Source: Maricaulis sp965228215
Lineage (GTDB): Bacteria > Pseudomonadota > Alphaproteobacteria > Caulobacterales > Maricaulaceae
Reading direction: 5' to 3'
NCBI GenBank assembly: GCA_965228215.1
Contig: OZ245800.1
Coordinates: 2,232,001-2,296,000 of the forward strand
DNA length: 64,000 nucleotides
Position 1 is the stretch's first letter. Each line of letters begins with the position of its first letter. This document shows, one piece after another, positions 33,282 through 42,417 of the stretch. The notes beneath the pieces are model-generated. The model had not been told where the DNA came from, searched no databases, and saw nothing but the letters and a program-made list of their open reading frames with translations. A program made the translations under genes and the position numbers.

Positions 33282-34442
33282 GTGAGTTTTCTTCCTTACG
33301 GACGCCAATCCATCGATGAAAGTGATATCGAGGCCGTCACCGAGGTCTTGCGGTCCGACTGGCTGACCACGGGCCCTGCCGTCGATGCCTTCGAGTCGGA
33401 TTTTGCTGCAGCGACCGGGGTGCCTCATGCGGTCGCCTGTTCGAACGGCACTTCCGCCTTGCACCTCGCTCTGAGCGCGCTGGAGGTGACGACTGGAGAT
33501 CTTTGTGTTGTGCCCGCCATTACCTTTGTGGCGACCGCCAATGCTGCTCTCTATTGCGGTGCTGATGTGGTGTTTGCGGATGTCGACCCTGAAACCGGAC
33601 TGATGACGCCTGAAACGCTGGAAGCTGCGTTGAACCGTCTGCCGCAGGGGCAATTGAAGGCCGTCCTGCCCGTGCATCTCGCCGGCCAGTGTACGGACGT
33701 CGCCAGAATTGCCGAGATCGCCCGCAATGCCGGTGCTGCCGTCGTCGAGGATGCCTGTCACGCACTGGGAACACGGATCCAGGGCGAGAGTGTCGGAGCT
33801 TGTGCCTACAGCGATATGGCCACTTTCTCATTTCATCCGGTCAAGACAATCGCGGCGGGTGAGGGCGGCATGGTCACTACGCGCAACCAGAAACTGGCCC
33901 ACCGCCTTCGCCTCTTGCGCAATCACGGTATCGAACGGGACCCGCGTGCGCTGGAGTCACCGGAGGAGGGCCCCTGGTGGCATGAGATGCAGGCGCTCGG
34001 CTGGAATTACCGACTTTCCGATGTTCAGGCGGCCTTGGCGCGCTCGCAACTAGCCCGTCTCGATGCGTTCAGGGCAAAACGCCAGTCGTTGTCAGAGCGG
34101 TATGATGCCAGGCTTGCGGGGCATGGCCAGATTCGTCCGTTGATGCGCACGCCTGATTGTGACCCCTGTTTGCATTTATATCCCGTCCGCATTGATTTTG
34201 CTGGCTGCGGTAAGCCGCGTCGCGAGGTCATGCTGGCCTTGATGGACCGCGGGATCGGGAGCCAGGTGCATTACATCCCAGTGCCGATGCAGCCTGTCTA
34301 CCGGCAGCGCTACGGCGATCAGACCCCGCCCGGAGCGCAGGCCTATTACGCCCAGACACTCAGCCTGCCGCTTTATGCCCAGATGTCGGAAGAGGACCCG
34401 GACCGTGTGATCGATGCGCTCGAGGCTGTGCTCGCCGGCTAG
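33282..34442 (+). CDS. pseC: UDP-4-amino-4,6-dideoxy-N-acetyl-altrosamine transaminase (PseC)
   Basis: A 386-residue PLP-dependent aminotransferase of the DegT/DnrJ family, second step of pseudaminic acid synthesis. The opening FLPYGRQSIDESDIEAVTEVLRSDWLT is characteristic of PseC. The catalytic lysine is Lys188 in HPVKTIAAGEGG; SNGTSALHLAL binds the PLP phosphate. It corresponds to Caulobacter FlmB. It follows the flagellin 3 terminator and converges on the last gene of the pse operon with a four-base overlap. Confidence 0.93.
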   Translation: MSFLPYGRQSIDESDIEAVTEVLRSDWLTTGPAVDAFESDFAAATGVPHAVACSNGTSALHLALSALEVTTGDLCVVPAITFVATANAALYCGADVVFADVDPETGLMTPETLEAALNRLPQGQLKAVLPVHLAGQCTDVARIAEIARNAGAAVVEDACHALGTRIQGESVGACAYSDMATFSFHPVKTIAAGEGGMVTTRNQKLAHRLRLLRNHGIERDPRALESPEEGPWWHEMQALGWNYRLSDVQAALARSQLARLDAFRAKRQSLSERYDARLAGHGQIRPLMRTPDCDPCLHLYPVRIDFAGCGKPRREVMLALMDRGIGSQVHYIPVPMQPVYRQRYGDQTPPGAQAYYAQTLSLPLYAQMSEEDPDRVIDALEAVLAG

Positions 34443-35071
34443 CTCCCGCGCTTACGCATCAAGACCCAAGTTGCGTCGTCGATACCGGTTGTCCGCCGCC
34501 AGAGGAAACCGTCATCGACGATTTCCAGGTCGTCGAAACGATCCATGAAATAGCCGCCGAAATCCCGTTTCCACATCAGGTCATCGCGCCCGCGATAATT
34601 GATGCTCTCGGGTTTGACCGAGAAATACTCCGACACCAGCAGCCAACGGCGCGTGACCCGATGCATCTCGTCGGCGGCCTTGGCCAGATCGTCCGGGTGG
34701 ATGTGGATCAGCACACCGGAGGTGAAGACCAGGTCCTTAGACCCATCCTCGAAGGGCAGGGCCTGGGCGGGAGCGTTGTGCAGGTGCGCCGCCGGCAGAA
34801 TGCCTTCCTCGATCAGGACTTCCCGGGCCTTTTCATTGGGCTCGATGGCGAAGAGTTCCGCCCCGATCAACCGGTCCAGGCTGCGCAGGTTCAGGCCGAT
34901 ATTGCAGCCGACTTCCAGAATGCTCTCCGGCTCACGGCCGCGCATGGCGTGGACCCAGCGTGCCCACATCCGGGTGCGGATGCGCAGCATGTCGGTGAGG
35001 GGCGCGTTGCGGTCGACATAGGAGTCACCGAAATCGCCGCGCCAGGCGTTCAATTGCGCCGTATCACTCAT
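34439..35071 (-). CDS. Pseudaminic acid biosynthesis-associated methyltransferase
   Basis: A 210-residue SAM methyltransferase. Motif I is ILEVGCNIGLNLRSL; GVLIHIHPDDLAKAADEMHRVTRR and NYRGRDDLMWKRDFGGYFMDRF are typical of the methylase family found in pseudaminic acid clusters (TIGR03587-like). The ATG at 35069-35071 overlaps pseI by eight bases. It probably methylates the nonulosonic acid or an intermediate; the position is unknown. Confidence 0.85.
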   Translation of the reverse strand: MSDTAQLNAWRGDFGDSYVDRNAPLTDMLRIRTRMWARWVHAMRGREPESILEVGCNIGLNLRSLDRLIGAELFAIEPNEKAREVLIEEGILPAAHLHNAPAQALPFEDGSKDLVFTSGVLIHIHPDDLAKAADEMHRVTRRWLLVSEYFSVKPESINYRGRDDLMWKRDFGGYFMDRFDDLEIVDDGFLWRRTTGIDDATWVLMRKRGS

Positions 35072-36152
35072 GAGAGTCTCCTTCATCGCGCCAGTCGACC
35101 ATGTCCATTGCCAGCGGGTCACCGCGCTTGAGCGCGCGTGTCGCGCGCCGATTGATAATGTCCGGCCACCATTTCGGTGCCAGGCCGTGGCCGGGCCGGA
35201 TTGATCGTGTGTTCTCGGGTGTGAGTTTCTCGCCCTCGGCGATGTCCTTCACCACGTAGAGCGAACGCCGGAAGGTGACCGAGCCGCGCTCGCATCCGGC
35301 CAGTTCGTACCGAACCTGTCCAAGCGCGTGGAAGGCGTTGTGACAATCGTCCACGAGCCGGGTCATCTCCTCCGGCTCCAGCGAGAATGCGCTGTCCGGT
35401 CCGCCATCGTCGCGGGACAGGGTGAAGTGTTTCTCGATCACGCGGGCGCCGAGCGCGACAGCGGCAACCGCGCAGGCCGTGCCGGGTGTGTGGTCGGAAA
35501 GTCCGGGAACCGCGCGGAAGGCCTCGCCCAGATGCGGCACTGTGCGCAGGTCCGACTGGTCGATCGGGGCCGGGTAGGAGGACAGGCAGTGCAGGACGGA
35601 CAGGCCGGGCACGCCGTTTTCCCGCGCCGTGCGCACGGCTTCGTGGATCTCGGCCAGATTGGCCATGCCGGTCGACATGATCATCGGCTTTCCGGTCCGC
35701 GCGATGCGCGCGATCAGCGGCAGGTCGGTGATCTCGAAGGAGGCGACCTTGTAGGCGGGGGCGTCGAGGCTTTCCAGCAAGTCCACTGCGCTGTGATCGA
35801 ACGGGGTGGAGAAGAGCGGGACTCCCAGTTCACGCGCTTTTGCGAACAGGTCCGCATGCCATTCGAACGGTGTCTGGGCTTCCTGGTAGAGTTCGTAGAG
35901 CGAACGGCCGTCCCACAATCCGCCCTCGATCACGAAACCGGGGCCGTCATGATCAATCGTGATCGTGTCGGCGGTATAAGTCTGGATCTTGATTGCATCG
36001 GCACCGCATTTCGCTGCGGCCTCGATGGTTTCCAGGGCGCGGTCGATCTTGCCGAGATGATTGGCCGAGACTTCGGCGATCACGAGCGGCGGATGGTCCG
36101 GCCCGACAGGGCGTCCGGCGAATTCGAAACTGATATCGGTGTCCTGGCTCAT
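35064..36152 (-). CDS. pseI: Pseudaminic acid synthase (PseI, NeuB family)
   Basis: A 362-residue enzyme condensing 2,4-diacetamido-2,4,6-trideoxy-altropyranose with phosphoenolpyruvate. The TIM-barrel NeuB domain shows VIAEVSANHLG, ADAIKIQTYTADTITID, the pseudaminic-type segment LWDGRSLYELYQEAQTP, and STPFDHSAVDLLE. A C-terminal SAF/antifreeze-like domain (about 295-355) closes the active site. The start overlaps the WbqC-like gene by ATGA. LWDG-type sequence favours PseI over sialic acid NeuB. Confidence 0.93.
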   Translation of the reverse strand: MSQDTDISFEFAGRPVGPDHPPLVIAEVSANHLGKIDRALETIEAAAKCGADAIKIQTYTADTITIDHDGPGFVIEGGLWDGRSLYELYQEAQTPFEWHADLFAKARELGVPLFSTPFDHSAVDLLESLDAPAYKVASFEITDLPLIARIARTGKPMIMSTGMANLAEIHEAVRTARENGVPGLSVLHCLSSYPAPIDQSDLRTVPHLGEAFRAVPGLSDHTPGTACAVAAVALGARVIEKHFTLSRDDGGPDSAFSLEPEEMTRLVDDCHNAFHALGQVRYELAGCERGSVTFRRSLYVVKDIAEGEKLTPENTRSIRPGHGLAPKWWPDIINRRATRALKRGDPLAMDMVDWRDEGDSHE

Positions 36153-36907
36153 GCGGCACTCACCATGGTCTGAGCCTCCTGCGGCGAATATGCGGGGCGG
36201 CGGCCGCTGCGGATGACGGACAGGGCGCGGTCCGGTCCGACATGGGCCAGCAGATCGATCACGCCGAGATAGGGCATGAATTCGCGGCCGGCCTGTTCGT
36301 AGGCGGGGTGTTCATAATGCTGGTAGGTCAAATCGATTCCGGAGCCGGCAAAAGCACCCTCGGGATTGTCGGCGCTGATATAGGCGGCCGAACCGAGCGC
36401 CGAGAGATAGGCGTCGGCACCCATGGCCGTGCAGATGTTACGCAGGCGATCATCCTTGCTGCCGCTCGCGCCGACACTGCTCGACCGCACCAGGCGCGCC
36501 TCGGCCCCGATCACGCTGATCACGCGCTCGATGGCGGCGATATGCAGGTCTGCGAGGCGCGTGGTGTCGAGGGCAAGGACGTCGCGCCAGATCGCGAGCG
36601 CCGAGTCACCGAACGGGGCGGCCGCGTAGGCATTCTCGAGACTAGCGAGGTGTTTGCGGCGCCATCCCGTGCTGTCATTGACCTCCGCCTTGCCGAGCAG
36701 GAGCGCGTCACGCTCTGCAGTCTTGCGCACGGGGATGGACAGCATCAAAGCCTCGCCATCGGTACGCCGGACCCTGTTGCGGACCTGCCAGGAGCGTTTC
36801 GCCAATTGCACATCATCCAGCAGGACGAAGATATCCGCCTGGTCGACCAGGTCGAAATATCCCATCCAGGGCAGATAGGTGGGCTGCATGATCGCGCAGA
36901 CCGTCAT
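36149..36907 (-). CDS. WbqC-family protein
   Basis: A 252-residue protein with the WbqC opening (CAIMQPTYLPWMGYFDLVDQADIFVLLDD shortened here to its core: QPTYLPWMGYFDL) and LSIPVRK. The family is found in O-antigen and glycan clusters; no reaction is proven. Start and end overlap its neighbours by four bases each, so it is an obligate member of the pse operon. It may modify the sugar or act as an acyl-transfer enzyme; this could help explain why no PseH acetyltransferase is seen, but that is speculation. Confidence 0.85.
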   Translation of the reverse strand: MTVCAIMQPTYLPWMGYFDLVDQADIFVLLDDVQLAKRSWQVRNRVRRTDGEALMLSIPVRKTAERDALLLGKAEVNDSTGWRRKHLASLENAYAAAPFGDSALAIWRDVLALDTTRLADLHIAAIERVISVIGAEARLVRSSSVGASGSKDDRLRNICTAMGADAYLSALGSAAYISADNPEGAFAGSGIDLTYQHYEHPAYEQAGREFMPYLGVIDLLAHVGPDRALSVIRSGRRPAYSPQEAQTMVSAA

Positions 36908-37815
36908 CCGCGGCCTGTCTTTCTCGCGGCCATCATCAGGCAGCGGCCAATACCCGCAGCGCCGAATGCCCGGTAGAGCCGGCGGCGTGTTTCGGCCGGC
37001 ACGGTCATCTCGAAATTGACGCGCCGTTCGTGGGCATCCTTGCCGCAGGCGGGGTCGCCAACGAAGTCGTGGCCGAGCAGAACCAGCAATTCCATCGGGA
37101 AATCGCCTTGGCGGTGCACGGTTTCCAGTCCGCAGCTGGACATCAACGAGGCGAGGCTGTCGAAGTCGAAATAATAGAGGTGATCGGGCACGACCCAATA
37201 ATCGCCATGGCCGAGCCGGGCCGAGATCGTGTTCTGGAGCGGGTTGAAATCATTGCCCGACCGGACAAAGACGATCCCGTCATCATCCAGCAGATTGTGG
37301 GCGGCTTTCAGAGCGGCTTCCGGGTCCGGCATCTGCTCGAGCACATTCACGAAAATCACCGCGTCGAAACGGACCGTCTTCAGCGATCCGGCCAGCAGGT
37401 CCTCGAACGCGCCTTCATGCACCGTCAATCCGCGTTCGCGAGCAATCGCAGCGGCCTTGGGCGCGATTTCCGCGCCGGCGACCTCGAAACCCCGGCCCGC
37501 AAGATCGACCAGGAGATCACCCAGTCCGCACCCGATCTCCAGCACCCGCCTGCCGGGTGCATGGCTGGCCAGAATGTCAGCGATGTCGGCGTAGAGCGTT
37601 TCCGCCATCCAGCGTTTCTGGCGGTCGGCTGCCTCGCCGCCCTCCATCGAGCGCTTGATGTCGACCGCTTTCTCGCCGCGTTCGATCGCACCGTAATAAT
37701 CTTCGCGGAAATAGGCTTCGACCTCCTCCCGGCTCGGACGAGAAGCGAGCTCGGCAAAGCCATGTGCCGGGTCGCGACGGACGCTGAGATCGAGTTTGGC
37801 TGGTGTGTCAGGCAT
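36904..37815 (-). CDS. SAM-dependent methyltransferase (Methyltransf_23 type)
   Basis: A 303-residue protein. Motif I is VLEIGCGLGDLLVDL; FVNVLEQMPDPEAALKAAHN and DDDGIVFVRSGND follow. The N-terminal extension (EEVEAYFREDYYGAIERGE) and the DHLYYFDFDSLASLM region are common in methyltransferases of polysaccharide clusters. It overlaps the FAD enzyme by eight bases and the WbqC gene by four. It is the second methyltransferase in this operon; substrate unknown. Confidence 0.85.
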   Translation of the reverse strand: MPDTPAKLDLSVRRDPAHGFAELASRPSREEVEAYFREDYYGAIERGEKAVDIKRSMEGGEAADRQKRWMAETLYADIADILASHAPGRRVLEIGCGLGDLLVDLAGRGFEVAGAEIAPKAAAIARERGLTVHEGAFEDLLAGSLKTVRFDAVIFVNVLEQMPDPEAALKAAHNLLDDDGIVFVRSGNDFNPLQNTISARLGHGDYWVVPDHLYYFDFDSLASLMSSCGLETVHRQGDFPMELLVLLGHDFVGDPACGKDAHERRVNFEMTVPAETRRRLYRAFGAAGIGRCLMMAARKTGRG

Positions 37816-39208
37816 GCAGCGTGTCCGGCTGGCGCGCGATCAGCGCGTCAACTTCCCGCGCGATCTTCGTCTTGGCGAAGGTGAAGGGTTCGGTGAAGCC
37901 GATCCGCGGCCGGGCTTTCAGCCAGGCTCGCAGGGGTGCCATCGCGGACGCGAAACCGGCCAGTGGCAGTTTGTAGCTCACAGGTGTCTTCATCACGCGG
38001 TGCGTGGCGGGTTGCGGGCCGCTGGCCATGCCGAGTTCGCAGGCCTCGTCCCACAGCCGGGAGAGATGGGCGTCTGGATCCGTCCACAGATCCGACCCGA
38101 TTTGCGTGGTGGCCTCGCAGCACAGATAGGCACGTCCGGCGGGCGATACGTGAGGCGCCCAACGCGTCGGGGAGGAAACGCGGAACACCAGATGGTCCGG
38201 GTCGAAGTCATGCACGTAGTGCGGGGCGTCGGCATCCTCGCAGCGTTCAGTGTCGAAATAGGCGATCACCATCGGAACGCCATGGACCTGGCCTTCGATG
38301 TCCGGTTCCAGGCCCGCGAGATGAGTGAGGGGTGCCGGGCCTGCAGTCCAGATCATGCGGCCGGCCTCGACGGTGCTTCCGTCCTCCAGCTGCAGCTCGA
38401 CCCCGGTTCCGGAGGTCTCCAGACGGCTGATGGCATTGCCGACGCGAATGTCGACGCCGCGATTGCGCAGCCCTGCGGCGCTCGCCGCCGTGAAGGCGCC
38501 CATCCCACCGTCGGCAGGGTAGAAGGCACGGGCCGGGAAGCGGCGGCCACTCGCCGCATTGAACCGCATCGTATCGCCACCCCAGGGCTGCAGCAGCCGG
38601 TCGTCGAGTGCGGCCTGTTGTTTGAGCAGGCCTGCCGCCGCAGCGGAACAGATCAGCAGGCGCCGGATGGGCAGGGCGGGCGCGCATTCGGCCGACAACC
38701 CAGCGATCGGCCGCGCGAGCATTTTTTCGAGTGCTTCGCCGAGGAGGTCGGCCGCGGTCGTGCCGAAACGCGCAGCAAGGAACTCGGTGAGATCCAGATC
38801 GGCCGGCTCGGCGGACTGGTCAATGCAAGCAGCGGTTTCGATCAGCTCGCTTAGGGCGCGGGGCTGGTCGGGGTGAGCTGTAAAATCCGGATATTCGACA
38901 TCCGGGCTCAGCCGGCCGGCATTCCAAGAGGCCAGCCGGGGCGAAACTTCGACAGGATCGACGCCAAGCATGTCAAGAAAAAGGGCGGTCGACGCGTCAT
39001 CATCATTGCCGATGAAATGGCAGCCCAGATCGATCTGGTGACCTTCCCAGTCAAACGACTGGTTCACGCCACCCAGGCCGCGACCGGCTTCCACCAGGCA
39101 GACCGACAGGCCCTGCTCGGACAGTTTCCAGGCCGCGACGAGACCAGTCAGGCCACCACCGACGACAACCCAGTCATGCCGGGCCGATTGGGGAGATGAT
39201 GAAGGCAT
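37808..39208 (-). CDS. FAD-dependent oxidoreductase (amine oxidase / UDP-galactopyranose mutase-like fold)
   Basis: A 466-residue flavoprotein. The dinucleotide-binding motif VVVGGGLTGLVAAWKLSEQG (about residues 14-33) is followed by LVEAGRGLGG. The C-terminal half keeps the protoporphyrinogen-oxidase-like pattern with a TWTAGPAPL-type strand (seen as MIWTAGPAPLTHL). It sits between pseG and three further pse-operon genes and is translationally coupled to the methyltransferase. A flavin enzyme is not part of the standard six-step pathway, so it may oxidise or isomerise a pathway sugar; nothing in the sequence fixes the substrate. Confidence 0.82.
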   Translation of the reverse strand: MPSSSPQSARHDWVVVGGGLTGLVAAWKLSEQGLSVCLVEAGRGLGGVNQSFDWEGHQIDLGCHFIGNDDDASTALFLDMLGVDPVEVSPRLASWNAGRLSPDVEYPDFTAHPDQPRALSELIETAACIDQSAEPADLDLTEFLAARFGTTAADLLGEALEKMLARPIAGLSAECAPALPIRRLLICSAAAAGLLKQQAALDDRLLQPWGGDTMRFNAASGRRFPARAFYPADGGMGAFTAASAAGLRNRGVDIRVGNAISRLETSGTGVELQLEDGSTVEAGRMIWTAGPAPLTHLAGLEPDIEGQVHGVPMVIAYFDTERCEDADAPHYVHDFDPDHLVFRVSSPTRWAPHVSPAGRAYLCCEATTQIGSDLWTDPDAHLSRLWDEACELGMASGPQPATHRVMKTPVSYKLPLAGFASAMAPLRAWLKARPRIGFTEPFTFAKTKIAREVDALIARQPDTLHA

Positions 39209-39267
39209 GCGAATCGCCTCTCGAATACGTATCGAGACTCGTTAACAGGCGTTACCGAAGGGTTATT

Positions 39268-40332
39268 CTAAACTGCTTCGCCCGGTCCCGGCCGGGCCCC
39301 CGCTATCCTGGCCAGGAGCGCGTCGGCTATGCGTTCGGCACCGCGTCCGTCACAGAGCTCGGCCGCAGCTTCGCCGGCCGACTTCATTTCGTCGAAGGTG
39401 AGCGATTGCGAATGAGCTTGGATCTGGGCGCCCAGATCGACGGTCGCGTCGACCAGCCAACCAGCCCCGCGCTGTGCGATAGCCTCCGCCGCTGGACGCT
39501 GATTGTCCGCCAGCACGACGACGAAGCTTGGCAATCCCAGCACACAGCGTTCCAGGGCCGTGCCGCCGCCCGCGCCGAAGGCGAAATCCGCCTCGCTCAT
39601 CACGCGGTGCATGTCGTCGACATCGACCAAAACGTTCAGCCTTGGATCATCGGCTGCGGCTGCCAACAAGCCGGGCAGGCTCTGGGCCTTGGGGCCGACA
39701 ACAACGTCGACATTGCTTTTCGGCCAGTACTTGCGAGCGAGCCGGGCCATCGTGCCGGAGATCCCGCCGAGATCGGTCAGCCCCATCGCCACCAGAATGC
39801 GTGCGGGCCATTTCCCGCGATTGCGCCGTTCCATCGACACAGCGCGGATATCCGCAAACTCGGGGCGCAACGGACACTGGTTCGGCCCGAGTAACAGCGT
39901 TGCGCCAGCGGGAACCCGGTTCGCGTAGTCGGCGTCGCTCCGATCAAAGCCCTGGTCCACGAGCAGGTCGCAATCATGTTCGCGATCCGGCAGGTCCTCG
40001 ATCACCCCGATAACGGGGGAGAAGGACCGCAAAGCGGTCTCGTCAGCCCGGGTCGAGCTGTACAGGTCGACAAACACTGCGTCTGCGCGCCCATTCCAAT
40101 GGTCGGGGCAGGGCGTGTCGCGGTCGGATGCCGTATCGAAGACGGGATAGCCGGACCGGGCGAGGGCAGGGACAAGGTCTGCACTGCCAGGACAGGTCGC
40201 GAAGGCGATCTCGGCGCCACGCGCTTTCAAGGCTCGCGCAAGTGACAGGCAACGCATGATATGCCCGCCACCGAGATCGGGGCGGGCGTCAGCCCGGAAC
40301 AGAATACGCGGGTTCGTGACCGGCCTGGCCAT
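39268..40332 (-). CDS. pseG: UDP-2,4-diacetamido-2,4,6-trideoxy-altropyranose hydrolase (PseG)
   Basis: A 354-residue GT-B-fold hydrolase that removes UDP from the fourth-step nucleotide sugar. FRADARPDLGGGHIMRCLSLA carries the catalytic histidine (His24) in the PseG glycine loop. The C-terminal domain has GAGGGTALERCVLGLPSFVV, the nucleotide-binding region. The start overlaps pseB by one base (TGATG). It is followed by a 59-base gap before the FAD enzyme. Confidence 0.92.
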   Translation of the reverse strand: MARPVTNPRILFRADARPDLGGGHIMRCLSLARALKARGAEIAFATCPGSADLVPALARSGYPVFDTASDRDTPCPDHWNGRADAVFVDLYSSTRADETALRSFSPVIGVIEDLPDREHDCDLLVDQGFDRSDADYANRVPAGATLLLGPNQCPLRPEFADIRAVSMERRNRGKWPARILVAMGLTDLGGISGTMARLARKYWPKSNVDVVVGPKAQSLPGLLAAAADDPRLNVLVDVDDMHRVMSEADFAFGAGGGTALERCVLGLPSFVVVLADNQRPAAEAIAQRGAGWLVDATVDLGAQIQAHSQSLTFDEMKSAGEAAAELCDGRGAERIADALLARIAGARPGPGEAV

Positions 40333-41405
40333 CAGGCAGCCAGCGAGGAGTCCATGAGTTTCTTCAGCGAAGCGCCGTCGAGATGATCCGGATTATTGTC
40401 GGAGGAATAGGACCAGCCATCCGGCACGCAATTCGCGCCTTCCGCCATGTAGCGGGCCATCAGCTCGCCGGCATGGGCGGGCAGGATGGCGTAGCGGTCG
40501 CCGAGATCCACCGTGCTGCGACTGTCATCCTCGGGCACCATGGTCTCGTGCAGTTTCTCGCCGGGACGGATGCCGATGATTTTCTGCGGCAGGTTTGGCG
40601 CCATTGTACGCGCCAGTTCGACCGTGCTCATGGACGGGATTTTTGGCACGAAGATCTCGCCGCCACGCGCCAGAGCGAGGCTGGAGAGCACAAAATTCAC
40701 ACCCTGTTCGAGCGTGATCCAGAAGCGCGTCATGCGTTCGTCCGTGATCGGCAGGTGATCCGTGCCTTCTTCGATCAATTTGCGGAAGAAGGGGATGACC
40801 GATCCGCGCGAGCCGACAACATTGCCGTACCGAACGACTGAGAAGACGGGGCCGTCGGCGCCGCCCATGTGCTGGGCTGCCGTGAATATTTTATCAGCGG
40901 CTAGTTTGGACGCGCCGTAGAGATTGATCGGGCTCGCCGCCTTGTCGGTCGAGAGCGCGCAGACATGTTTCACGCCGCGCTTGATGGCAGCGCGCACGAC
41001 ATTCTCCGCGCCCATCACATTGGTCTTGATGCATTCGAACGGATTGTATTCCGCGATGGGCACGTGTTTCAGGGCCGCCGCGTGGATCACGATATCGACC
41101 CCGCGCATGGCCTGGTCGAGTCGCGACTCGTCGCGCACATCACCGATGAAATAGCGCAGGAACGGATACTCGTTCGGCGAGAATGTCTGTGCCATTTCAT
41201 ATTGTTTGAGTTCGTCGCGCGAAAAAATGATCAGTTTGCGCGGCGTGAACTCGTCACAGATTGTCTTGGTCAGCCGCTTGCCGAAGGAGCCGGTACCACC
41301 CGTTACCAGGATGGTCTTGCCGTTCAGGTCAATGCGCGGGTCCAGGAAAGCGTGCTTGCCCACCATGGATTCGATCTCGTCGATGGGCGTATTTTGATCG
41401 GACAT
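40332..41405 (-). CDS. pseB: UDP-GlcNAc 4,6-dehydratase (inverting), PseB
   Basis: A 357-residue short-chain dehydrogenase/epimerase starting pseudaminic acid synthesis. It has NAD-binding TILVTGGTGSFGKRLT, the PseB motif SRDELKQYEMAQTF, HAAALKHVPIAEYNPFE, and STDKAASPINLYGASKLAADK with the modified catalytic triad of inverting dehydratases. It corresponds to Caulobacter FlmA. The ATG at 41403-41405 is chosen because the upstream extension is arginine-rich and unlike the family. It is the first gene of a seven-gene minus-strand operon. Confidence 0.95.
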   Translation of the reverse strand: MSDQNTPIDEIESMVGKHAFLDPRIDLNGKTILVTGGTGSFGKRLTKTICDEFTPRKLIIFSRDELKQYEMAQTFSPNEYPFLRYFIGDVRDESRLDQAMRGVDIVIHAAALKHVPIAEYNPFECIKTNVMGAENVVRAAIKRGVKHVCALSTDKAASPINLYGASKLAADKIFTAAQHMGGADGPVFSVVRYGNVVGSRGSVIPFFRKLIEEGTDHLPITDERMTRFWITLEQGVNFVLSSLALARGGEIFVPKIPSMSTVELARTMAPNLPQKIIGIRPGEKLHETMVPEDDSRSTVDLGDRYAILPAHAGELMARYMAEGANCVPDGWSYSSDNNPDHLDGASLKKLMDSSLAA

Positions 41406-41453
41406 GTTTCGTCTCGCGATTCGTAGATTGCGAACGACGCTGCGCTCCACCGG

Positions 41454-41468
41454 TTAACGAGCCGTTAG
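41454..41468. promoter_or_regulatory. CtrA-box-like sequence between pseB and pseF
   Basis: TTAA-CGAGCCG-TTAG fits the TTAA-N7-TTAA consensus at all but the last base. It lies in the divergent promoter region of pseB and pseF. Weak evidence on its own. Confidence 0.35.
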
Positions 41469-41529
41469 GAGGCGAGTCGCGATATTAACCATACAGCAAA
41501 TCCGGATCCTTCTCCCCAGGGGTCACACA

Positions 41530-42315
41530 ATGACACTCGCAATTATCGTTCAGGCCCGTTTCGGCTCCACCCGTCTTCCCGGCAAGATACTCAATCCGCT
41601 CGGCAGTAAGTCCGCGCTCCTGCGCGTCCTCGACCGCTGCGCGCGGATACCAGGTGCGGATCTGGTCGTCTGCGCCGTGCCCGATACCGCTGCAGATGAT
41701 GCTGTGGCTGCAGAGGCGGAAGCCGGCGGATACGCCGTCAGTCGCGGTTCCGAAAACGATGTGCTCTCGCGCTACGCGAAGGCTGCGCGCGATAGCGGTG
41801 CCGACTTCGTCATGCGCGTGACCAGCGATTGTCCCTTCATCGATCCCGAGATCTGCGGCCAAGTCATCGAGCTGATGCACCAGACGCGTGCCGACTATGC
41901 CTGTAACGACATGCCGGCGCTGTTCCCGCACGGGCTCGATTGCGAAGTCATGCCGTCGATCCTGCTGCATGAGGCCGATCGTATCGCTTCGGGCAAGGGA
42001 GAGCGCGAACACGTCACCACCTGGCTGCGCCAGCATGCACACCTGCAGAAGGCCAGCCTGCGCGGTCCCGGCCAGGGGCTGGAGAAACTGCGCTGGACGC
42101 TCGACTATGCCGAGGACCTCGCCTTCTTCGAGGCGGTCTACGCTGAACTGGGCGAAAAAGCCGCCACGGCGAGTGCCGCCGAACTGGTCGCCCTGTGCCT
42201 GCGCCGGCCCGACCTGACGGCGATCAATGCCGAACGTCACAACGCAGCCAGGCTTGCCGACGAGGAGCGCGCGGAAATCCAGTCTGCACCGCAATATTTC
42301 GCCGTCGCGGCCTAG
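41530..42315 (+). CDS. pseF: Pseudaminic acid cytidylyltransferase-like protein (SpsF/PseF family)
   Basis: A 261-residue nucleotidyltransferase activating the sugar with CTP. The N-terminal AIIVQARFGSTRLPGKIL is the glycine/arginine/lysine nucleotide loop of the SpsF/CTP-transferase-3 family. FVMRVTSDCPFIDPEI holds the metal-binding Asp. It is divergent from the pseB operon and completes it. In Caulobacter the related gene is flmC. Assignment to PseF rests on the surrounding pse genes. Confidence 0.85.
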   Translation: MTLAIIVQARFGSTRLPGKILNPLGSKSALLRVLDRCARIPGADLVVCAVPDTAADDAVAAEAEAGGYAVSRGSENDVLSRYAKAARDSGADFVMRVTSDCPFIDPEICGQVIELMHQTRADYACNDMPALFPHGLDCEVMPSILLHEADRIASGKGEREHVTTWLRQHAHLQKASLRGPGQGLEKLRWTLDYAEDLAFFEAVYAELGEKAATASAAELVALCLRRPDLTAINAERHNAARLADEERAEIQSAPQYFAVAA

Positions 42316-42417
42316 CCCGAAACCGACAATTTGACGGGCGAAATTTACCGTCTTTCGCAACGCTTTGTTCGCATTCGCCGGGCTATTCTGTCAGCCGGTT
42401 GAAAAGGGTATGTCCGC

